Assembly (NCBI GenBank): GCA_900553515.1
Contig: USDN01000032.1
Span: 1-28,219, forward strand
Length of the DNA: 28,219 nt
Source: an uncultured Blautia sp.
Lineage (GTDB): Bacteria; Bacillota; Clostridia; Lachnospirales; Lachnospiraceae
Direction: 5' to 3'
A program made the position numbers and the translations under genes. The stretch's first letter is position 1, and the number at the start of each line of letters is the position of its first letter. Below the pieces are notes generated by a model that worked only from the letters and a program-made list of their open reading frames with translations, made no database searches and was not told the origin of the DNA. Below, in pieces: positions 22,031-28,219 of the stretch.

Positions 22031-22981
22031 ATGAACGAGATTACAGTACCAATTTATCTGCTCACAGGTTTTCTGGAAAGCGGAAAGACCTCTTTTCTGA
22101 ATTTTACTCTGCAGCAGGATTATTTTTATACAGAGGGAAGAACTCTTCTGATCCTTTGCGAAGAGGGAGAAGTGGAATATGACAAAGCAGTTCTGGAAAT
22201 GAGCAATACGGTAGTGGAGGTTATTGAAAAAGAGGAAGACCTTACTACAGACCGTCTGGCAGCTATGGATATCCTGTACCAGCCGGAAAGAGTAATTATA
22301 GAATATAACGGTATGTGGCTGGTAAGCAATTTTGAAAAAATGGAAAAACCGGCAGGCTGGGGCATAGAGCAGCAGATTACCTGTGTAGATGCCAGCACTT
22401 TCCAGATGTATATGGCAAATATGAAATCTATTTTTATGGATATGGTAAGAGGAAGCGACATGGTTGTATTTAACCGCTGCAAAAAAGAAGATCCTCTTGC
22501 TACCTACAGAAGAGGAATCAAGGTTGCCAACCAGAGGGCAGAGGTGATCTTTGAGGATGAAGAAGGCGAGCTGGATGATATTTTCCAGGATGAGATGCCT
22601 TTTGATGTCAATGCTCCGGTGATCGAGATCCTTCCGGAGGATTATGGTATCTGGTTTGTGGACGCGATGGATCATCCGGAGACTTATGCAGATAAAACTG
22701 TGAAATTTAAGGCAAGAGTCATGAAACCAAGAGGAATGGGAAGTAAATTTTTTGTTCCGGGCCGTACCGCAATGACCTGCTGTGCAGACGATACCACGTT
22801 TCTGGGCTATGTGTGCAAAAGCGCTTTTGCACCGAAGCTGAATCCGGGACAGTGGGTGGAGGTCACTGCAAAGGTGGGCATTGAAAACCGTATGGAATAT
22901 CAGGGAGAAGGAATCGTACTTTATGCAGATTTTGTAGAACCCTGCGAGCCGCTGGAAGAAGAAATGGTATATTTTAATTAA
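22031..22981 (+). CDS. Second G3E-type GTPase with YcgQ-like (DUF1980/TIGR03943) C-terminal region
   Basis: This 316-residue protein has an N-terminal P-loop domain related to CobW GTPases: IYLLTGFLESGKTSFLNF is the Walker A region, and VVFNRC stands where NKxD is expected. The CxCC metal motif of COG0523 is absent. The C-terminal part (about residues 200-316) differs from CobW. Its segment FKARVMKPRGMGSKFF, the paired cysteines in RTAMTCCADD, and the WVEVTAKV strand resemble the YcgQ family, which is often linked to zinc-responsive loci. The start at 22031 has AAGGAGG at 22018-22024, six bases upstream; the ATG at 22025 directly abuts the site and is unlikely. It probably works with the preceding GTPase in metal handling. 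Confidence 0.8.
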   Translation: MNEITVPIYLLTGFLESGKTSFLNFTLQQDYFYTEGRTLLILCEEGEVEYDKAVLEMSNTVVEVIEKEEDLTTDRLAAMDILYQPERVIIEYNGMWLVSNFEKMEKPAGWGIEQQITCVDASTFQMYMANMKSIFMDMVRGSDMVVFNRCKKEDPLATYRRGIKVANQRAEVIFEDEEGELDDIFQDEMPFDVNAPVIEILPEDYGIWFVDAMDHPETYADKTVKFKARVMKPRGMGSKFFVPGRTAMTCCADDTTFLGYVCKSAFAPKLNPGQWVEVTAKVGIENRMEYQGEGIVLYADFVEPCEPLEEEMVYFN

Positions 22982-22992
22982 GGAGAAAAGGC

Positions 22993-23571
22993 ATGTATTT
23001 AGTAGTTGGTCTGGGAAATCCAGGAAGGCAGTATGAAGCCACCCGGCACAACATGGGCTTTGATGTGATCGACCGTCTGGTGGAGGAACACAGGATTCCC
23101 CAGGGCGGCGTAAAATTCAATGCCATGTATGGAAAAGGAATCATAGGAGGAGAGCAGGCGCTTCTGATGAAACCTCTTTCTTATATGAATCTGAGCGGAG
23201 GCCCTGTAAGGGATATGGCGCATTATTTTAAGATCGATCCGGAAACAGAGATGATCGTGATTTATGATGACATTGATCTGGAACCGGGACAGTTAAGAAT
23301 CCGGAAGCAGGGAAGCGCCGGAGGCCATAACGGGATCAAGGATCTTATCAAACAGCTGGGAACACAGAAATTTGTCCGTATCAAGGTTGGTGTAGGAGCC
23401 AAGCCACAGGGCTGGGATCTGGCAGACCATGTTCTGGGAAGATTTGATACTCAGCAAAGAAAGCTGGTGGACGAGGCGCAGGAGCGCGCGGCAAAAGCTG
23501 TGGAAATGATTCTTTCCAGGGGAACAGACGCAGCCATGAATGAGTTCAACAAAAAAACGGGGGTCGTATGA
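22993..23571 (+). CDS. pth: Peptidyl-tRNA hydrolase
   Basis: This 192-residue enzyme releases peptides from prematurely dissociated peptidyl-tRNA, recycling tRNA in the cytoplasm. Family landmarks are LVVGLGNPGRQYEATRHNMG (N10, catalytic His in RHNMG), LMKPLSYMNLSG, the catalytic Asp in IYDDIDLEPGQLRIRKQGS, and GGHNGIKDLI. The length is normal. An AAGGAGAA site lies just before the ATG. The stop overlaps the mfd start by four bases (ATGA), implying coupled translation. The pth-mfd order is common in Firmicutes. Confidence 0.96.
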   Translation: MYLVVGLGNPGRQYEATRHNMGFDVIDRLVEEHRIPQGGVKFNAMYGKGIIGGEQALLMKPLSYMNLSGGPVRDMAHYFKIDPETEMIVIYDDIDLEPGQLRIRKQGSAGGHNGIKDLIKQLGTQKFVRIKVGVGAKPQGWDLADHVLGRFDTQQRKLVDEAQERAAKAVEMILSRGTDAAMNEFNKKTGVV

Positions 23572-26500
23572 AAACATTTTTGCAGCCTCTGCAAAAGCTT
23601 GCAGAGATGGAGGAAATCCAGGCACAGGCGAAAAATAACTGTGGTGTCCTGGCTGTCAGCGGCTGTATGGAGTCCCAGAAGGCACATATGATATATGGGC
23701 TTTCCGGGCTCTTTCCATGTCATCTGATTATTTCTGAGGATGAGCGCAGCGCAAAACAGATTTATGAAGATTATCGTTTTTATGAAAAAAATGTTTATTA
23801 TTATCCGGCCAGGGATCTTCTTTTTTTTCAGGCAGATATCCATGGAAATCTCCTGATTCGTCAGAGAATGCAGGTGATCCGGGCTCTTCTGACTCAGGAG
23901 GAGATAACGGTGGTCACAAGCGTGGACGGCTGTATGGACTTTCTGGCGCCGCTTCAGGAAATCCGTGGACAGATCCTTGCTTTTCGCAATGACAGCCAGC
24001 TGGATATTGATAAGCTGAAAACAGACCTTGTTGCCATGGGCTATGAACGTGTGGGGCAGGTAGAAATGCCGGGACAGTTTTCCATAAGGGGAGGAATCAT
24101 TGACATTTATTCCCTTACAGAGGAGAATCCCTGGAGAATCGAGCTGTGGGGAGACGAAATTGATTCCATCCGAAGCTTTGACGCCCAGAGTCAGCGTTCC
24201 ATTGAGAATCTGGAGGAGATCGTGATCTATCCGGCGGCGGAGCAGCAGGTGGAAAAAAGCGGAATCACATTTCTGGATTATTTTGATCCGGAGCGTTCCA
24301 TGATATTTCTGGATGAACCGAACCGGCTTACAGAAAATGCAAAAGCGGTGGAAGAAGAATTCCGTCAGAGCTGCCGGAACCGTGAAGAAAAAGGAGAGCA
24401 GAATCTTTCGGAAGGCTGGATGTGTTCCTGGGAGGAAGTCTGCCGGAAGCTGAACAGAAGAAACTGTGTGTCTCTTTCTTCACTGGAACCAAAGAGATCC
24501 GGATGGAACATCACAGGAGTACACAACCTTACTGTAAAATCTATGAGCTCCTATCAGAGCAGCTTTGAGCTTCTGGTAAAGGATCTGCAGAAATACAAAA
24601 AACAGGGTTATCAGATCGTCCTGATGTCCGGATCCAGAACAAGGGCAGAGCGTCTGGCAAAGGACTTGCAGGACGAGGGTCTCAATGCTTTTTACGGGCA
24701 GGACAGCGAGCGCATTCTGGAACCCGGAGAGATCATGGTGGTATACGGTCATGCCCGGAAAGGCTTTGAATATCCGCTGGTAAAATTTGCCGTGATAACG
24801 GAGACGGATATTTTTGGCAAGGAGCAGAAACCCCGAAAGAAAAAGAAAAATTACAGCGGTCAGAGGATCCAGGACTTTTCAGAGCTGTCCATTGGAGATT
24901 TTGTAGTCCATGAAAAACATGGGCTTGGTATTTATAAAGGAATTGAAAAGGTCGAAGTAGACCGGATCGTCAAGGATTATATCAAGATAGAATACCGGGG
25001 CGGAAGCAATCTTTATATTCTTGCAACACAGCTGGATTCTCTGCAGAAATATTCCGGCGCAGAGGCGGCAAAAGCTCCAAGGCTGAACAAGCTGGGTGGG
25101 CAGGAATGGAAAAAGACAAAATCCAGAGTAAAGGGCGCTGTGCGGAACATCGCGAAAGAGCTGGTAGAACTTTATGCAGTGCGTCAGGAAAAAGAAGGCT
25201 ATGTGTGCGGACCGGATACCGTATGGCAGAGAGAGTTTGAGGAGATGTTTCCCTATGAGGAGACGGAAGATCAGCTTGCCGCTATCGAGGACACAAAAAA
25301 AGATATGGAAAGTACCAAGATCATGGATCGTCTGGTGTGCGGAGACGTAGGCTACGGAAAGACGGAGATCGCTCTCCGGGCAGCTTTTAAGGCGGTACAG
25401 GAAAGCCGCCAGGTTATTTATCTTGTGCCAACGACCATCCTTGCCCAGCAGGTTTACAACACCTTTGTGCAGAGAATGAAAGAGTTTCCGGTAAGGGTGG
25501 ATCTTCTGTGCCGCTTCCGTACTCCTGCTCAGCAGCAGAAGACCATCAGCGATCTGAAAAAAGGTCAGGTGGATATCATCGTGGGAACCCACCGCGTTCT
25601 TTCAAAGGATGTGGAGTTTAAGAATCTGGGACTTCTGATCATTGATGAGGAACAGAGATTTGGCGTTGTCCACAAAGAAAAGATCAAGCAGCTGAAAAAA
25701 GATATCGACGTTCTCACGCTGACGGCTACTCCGATTCCAAGGACACTTCATATGAGCCTTATCGGAATCCGTGACATGAGTGTGCTGGAAGAGCCGCCTA
25801 TGGATCGTGTGCCCATTCAGACTTATGTAATGGAGTATGATGAAGAAACAGTTCGGGAGGCAGTAAACCGTGAGCTGCGCCGGGGCGGTCAGGTTTATTA
25901 TGTATATAACCGGGTCAATGATATTGCGGAGGTGGCACTGAGGCTGTCCAGGCTGCTTCCAGATGCGAGGATTGATTTTGCACATGGTCAGATGAGCGAG
26001 CGGGAGCTGGAAGGCGTGATGTTTGCTTTTATTAATGGGGATATTGATGTGCTGGTATCCACTACCATCATTGAGACAGGTCTTGATATTTCTAATGTAA
26101 ATACCATGATCATCCATGATTCTGACCGTTACGGTCTGTCTCAGCTTTATCAGCTCCGGGGACGTATCGGACGCTCCAACCGGACAGCATATGCGTTTCT
26201 GATGTACCGCAAAAATACCATGCTGAAGGAAACAGCAGAAAAAAGGCTTTCTGCTATTCGGGAATATACAGATCTGGGAAGCGGATTCAAGATCGCCATG
26301 CGCGATCTGGAGCTTCGCGGCGCAGGGAATCTTCTGGGGGCAGAGCAGCACGGTCATATGAACGCAGTAGGATATGACCTTTACTGTAAGATGCTCAGTG
26401 AGGCGGTAAAGGAAGCGAAGGGAATCCATACCATGGAGGATTTTGAGACAACGATCGACCTGACTATGGACGCTTTTATCCCGGATTCCTATATCAGTAA

Positions 26501-26885
26501 CGAATACCAGAAACTGGATATTTACAAAAGGATTGCCGGGATTGAAAATCAGCAGGACTATGACGATATGCTGGAAGAGCTTCTGGATCGTTTCGGAGAG
26601 ATGCCCAAAGCAGTACTGAACCTTCTGGCTATTGCAAGGATGAAAGCTCTTGCCCACAGGTCTTATGTAACAGAAATCAAACAGCTGGGAAAAGATATGC
26701 GGATCACTCTTTATGAAAAGGCGCAGATCGATCCTTCAGGCATTCCTGCCCTGATGCAGAAGTACCGGAGGGGGCTGCAGTTTAAGGCGGAACAGGAACC
26801 GAAATTTATTTTTACCCCCCAGGGGCGTGTGCTGGAAGCGCTGACAGAATTTCTGGAAGGGCTGAATCAGCTGGTGGAGGAGTAG
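23568..26885 (+). CDS. mfd: Transcription-repair coupling factor
   Basis: This 1105-residue ATP-dependent translocase removes RNA polymerase stalled at DNA lesions and recruits the UvrABC repair system. The N-terminal UvrB-homology region (about 1-330) includes YPARDLLFFQ and GGIIDIYSL. A CarD-like polymerase-interacting domain (about 440-505) contains IGDFVVHEKHGLGIYKG. The helicase core (about 570-930) has GDVGYGKTE as Walker A, DEEQRFG as the DExQ box, TATPIPRTLHMSL, and QLRGRIGRSN as motif VI. The C-terminal regulatory domain begins near GNLLGAEQHGHM. The length is close to other Mfd proteins and no motif is missing. It starts inside the pth stop codon. Confidence 0.97.
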   Translation: MKTFLQPLQKLAEMEEIQAQAKNNCGVLAVSGCMESQKAHMIYGLSGLFPCHLIISEDERSAKQIYEDYRFYEKNVYYYPARDLLFFQADIHGNLLIRQRMQVIRALLTQEEITVVTSVDGCMDFLAPLQEIRGQILAFRNDSQLDIDKLKTDLVAMGYERVGQVEMPGQFSIRGGIIDIYSLTEENPWRIELWGDEIDSIRSFDAQSQRSIENLEEIVIYPAAEQQVEKSGITFLDYFDPERSMIFLDEPNRLTENAKAVEEEFRQSCRNREEKGEQNLSEGWMCSWEEVCRKLNRRNCVSLSSLEPKRSGWNITGVHNLTVKSMSSYQSSFELLVKDLQKYKKQGYQIVLMSGSRTRAERLAKDLQDEGLNAFYGQDSERILEPGEIMVVYGHARKGFEYPLVKFAVITETDIFGKEQKPRKKKKNYSGQRIQDFSELSIGDFVVHEKHGLGIYKGIEKVEVDRIVKDYIKIEYRGGSNLYILATQLDSLQKYSGAEAAKAPRLNKLGGQEWKKTKSRVKGAVRNIAKELVELYAVRQEKEGYVCGPDTVWQREFEEMFPYEETEDQLAAIEDTKKDMESTKIMDRLVCGDVGYGKTEIALRAAFKAVQESRQVIYLVPTTILAQQVYNTFVQRMKEFPVRVDLLCRFRTPAQQQKTISDLKKGQVDIIVGTHRVLSKDVEFKNLGLLIIDEEQRFGVVHKEKIKQLKKDIDVLTLTATPIPRTLHMSLIGIRDMSVLEEPPMDRVPIQTYVMEYDEETVREAVNRELRRGGQVYYVYNRVNDIAEVALRLSRLLPDARIDFAHGQMSERELEGVMFAFINGDIDVLVSTTIIETGLDISNVNTMIIHDSDRYGLSQLYQLRGRIGRSNRTAYAFLMYRKNTMLKETAEKRLSAIREYTDLGSGFKIAMRDLELRGAGNLLGAEQHGHMNAVGYDLYCKMLSEAVKEAKGIHTMEDFETTIDLTMDAFIPDSYISNEYQKLDIYKRIAGIENQQDYDDMLEELLDRFGEMPKAVLNLLAIARMKALAHRSYVTEIKQLGKDMRITLYEKAQIDPSGIPALMQKYRRGLQFKAEQEPKFIFTPQGRVLEALTEFLEGLNQLVEE

Positions 26886-26966
26886 TGAAGCTGTAATTGA
26901 AGACGCAGGTTTTGCAGAAGGTATTGTGGCAAATATGTGAAAAATCATGTATTTTTGTGTTTCTCC

Positions 26967-26995
26967 TTGCTCTCAGAGCGAAAAAAGTTTATACT
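26967..26995 (+). promoter_or_regulatory. Candidate promoter of the foldase gene
   Basis: TTGCTC (26967-26972) and TATACT (26990-26995) are 17 bases apart, 36 bases before the foldase start. It lies in the 145-base gap after mfd, where no terminator with a T run is evident. Confidence 0.55.
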
Positions 26996-27030
26996 TGTAG
27001 CTATGAAATCAGGCTACAATGGAGGATAAT

Positions 27031-28219
27031 ATGAAAAAAATATCAAAAAGAGCAGCTGTTGCCGCACTTGCAGGCGTAATGGCTATGGGAATGCTTACAG
27101 GCTGCGGTGAGAAAAAATTAGATGGAACCAAAACAGTTGCCACTGTGGACGGAACAGAGATCCCAATGGGTGTACTGAGCATCATGGTACGTCAGAGTCA
27201 GGCTCAGACAGAAGCAATGTATGCAAGCTTTATGGGCGGTTCTGATTTTGCTATCTGGGAGACAGAGGCAGAAGAGGGCAAAACATTTGGTCAGCAGGCA
27301 GTAGAGCAGTCTCTGGAAGAACTGGAGACCATGTATATCATGAAAGAAAAGGCGGCAGATTATGGTGTGGAGATCACAGAAGAAGATCAGAAAGCCATTG
27401 CAGAAGCAGCTGCAGAATTTATAAAGGCCAACAGCCAGGAAACTATTGAAAAACTGGCGGTTACGGAAGATCAGGTAAAAACTTATCTGGAACTTAGAAC
27501 CTATGAGGCTCGTATGCATGATCCTATTGTGGCAGATGTGGATACAGAAGTATCAGAAGAAGAGTCACAGCAGTCTTCTTTCAGTTACGTAAGTATCAGT
27601 ACGGCAGATCTTGAAGAAGAGGAAATAAAGAAGAAAAAAGAAGAAGCACAGAAAATCCTGGATAATATGAAAAAAGATCCGGAAGCGGACTTTGACGAGA
27701 TCGTAAAAGCCGTCAATGAAGAATATACAGCCCTTGACGGAACTTTTGATACGACAGCTCCGGAGGATGAGGATGATGCTTCTTCCAGTTATCCGACCAA
27801 GGTGCTGGAGGTACTTAGATCCCTTAAAGACGGAGAAATGGGACCGGATGTGATCGAGACAGACACAGGATATTATGTTGTCAGACTGGATAAGATCAAT
27901 GATGAGGAAGCTACTGCAGATAAAAAGGATTCCATCATTGAAGAAAGAAAAAGTGAGCTTTATACAGACACTACTGCAAGCTGGAGAGAGGAAGCAGAGA
28001 TCACTGTAGATAAAAAAGTTCTGAAAACTCTTACCATTACAGACAACAATAAATTTGTCATTTCTGTACCTGAGACAGAAGAAGGTGCAGAAGATACATC
28101 AGAGGAGACACCTGCAGAAGAAACCGCAGAGGATGCTGCTTCCGAGGAACTTCCGGAAGATGAGGTACTGGTGCCGGCAGAAGAAGAGGCTGAGGCAGCA
28201 GGAGAAGAAACAGCAGAAT
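27031..28219 (+). CDS. PrsA/SurA-like foldase lipoprotein (3' end outside window)
   Basis: At least 396 residues are visible and the frame is still open at the window edge. The signal peptide ends in lipobox MLTGC (cysteine 25). A SurA/PrsA-type N-terminal helical region follows (about 35-180, opening with TVATVDGTEIPMGVLSIMV). An isomerase-like region comes next (about 185-300, with FSYVSISTADL, DFDEIVKAVNEEY and DTGYYVVRLDKIN), then a highly acidic, Glu-rich tail. It should assist folding of exported proteins on the outer face of the membrane. The parvulin core is divergent, so isomerase activity is uncertain. GGAGG at 27021-27025 decides the ATG at 27031. It follows mfd, a common clostridial arrangement. 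Confidence 0.88.
   Translation, partial: MKKISKRAAVAALAGVMAMGMLTGCGEKKLDGTKTVATVDGTEIPMGVLSIMVRQSQAQTEAMYASFMGGSDFAIWETEAEEGKTFGQQAVEQSLEELETMYIMKEKAADYGVEITEEDQKAIAEAAAEFIKANSQETIEKLAVTEDQVKTYLELRTYEARMHDPIVADVDTEVSEEESQQSSFSYVSISTADLEEEEIKKKKEEAQKILDNMKKDPEADFDEIVKAVNEEYTALDGTFDTTAPEDEDDASSSYPTKVLEVLRSLKDGEMGPDVIETDTGYYVVRLDKINDEEATADKKDSIIEERKSELYTDTTASWREEAEITVDKKVLKTLTITDNNKFVISVPETEEGAEDTSEETPAEETAEDAASEELPEDEVLVPAEEEAEAAGEETAE

Noticed and set aside
24879..26657. Long minus-strand ORFs (237 and 351 residues) opposite mfd
   Set aside because: They lie antisense to a fully conserved mfd, have no ribosome binding sites, and their products look like compositional shadows rich in His, Cys, Phe and Ile.

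Overview
The window looks like a chromosomal segment of a spore-forming, low-to-moderate-GC Firmicute, most likely a Lachnospiraceae-type Clostridium. The evidence is the sporulation and germination genes (spmB, a SipL-like SPOCS/LysM protein, a GerA-type receptor), the pth-mfd-foldase order, strong AGGAGG ribosome binding sites, and sigma-A-like promoters. I name no species; this rests on gene content only.

Left part (1-10.8 kb). The tail of an Rpn/PD-(D/E)XK-type protein with EGRE repeats enters from the left edge, followed by spmB and a convergent plsC-type acyltransferase. A PrcB-domain lipoprotein and the SipL-like spore morphogenesis protein follow, behind a candidate mother-cell promoter. 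Next are ispE (isoprenoid synthesis) and a GntR/FCD regulator ending at a strong terminator hairpin. That hairpin lies immediately before a germinant-receptor operon: a GerA subunit, an unusual single ORF joining a GerB permease to a short GerC lipoprotein domain, and a 72-residue membrane protein. murI (peptidoglycan D-glutamate) and a DUF1934 protein follow. They end at a terminator shared with a convergent small membrane protein.

Middle (11-17 kb). This is a cell-envelope block. Two tandem, divergent polysaccharide-deacetylase paralogs and a trigger-factor-like lipoprotein isomerase probably form one operon. A separately promoted canonical NodB-type deacetylase with an acidic repeat tail follows, ending in two strong hairpins.

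Right part (17-28 kb). A cytoplasmic GH13 glucosidase and glgB suggest alpha-glucan/glycogen turnover. Then come a strongly promoted 77-residue orphan protein and three consecutive hairpins. A pair of G3E (COG0523) GTPases follows: one has a large His/Cys-rich metal-binding insert, and the second lacks the CxCC motif and carries a YcgQ-like C-terminal region. pth and mfd overlap by four bases, and a separately promoted PrsA/SurA-like foldase lipoprotein runs off the right edge.

The points most worth attention are the GerB-GerC fusion with an internal lipobox and a hidden out-of-frame start at an A7 run, the GTPase-YcgQ fusion beside a His-rich metallochaperone with a structured leader, the 14-bp inverted repeat enclosing the spmB start, and the terminator placed directly before the germination operon. 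I saw no CRISPR array, tRNA, rRNA or complete insertion sequence.
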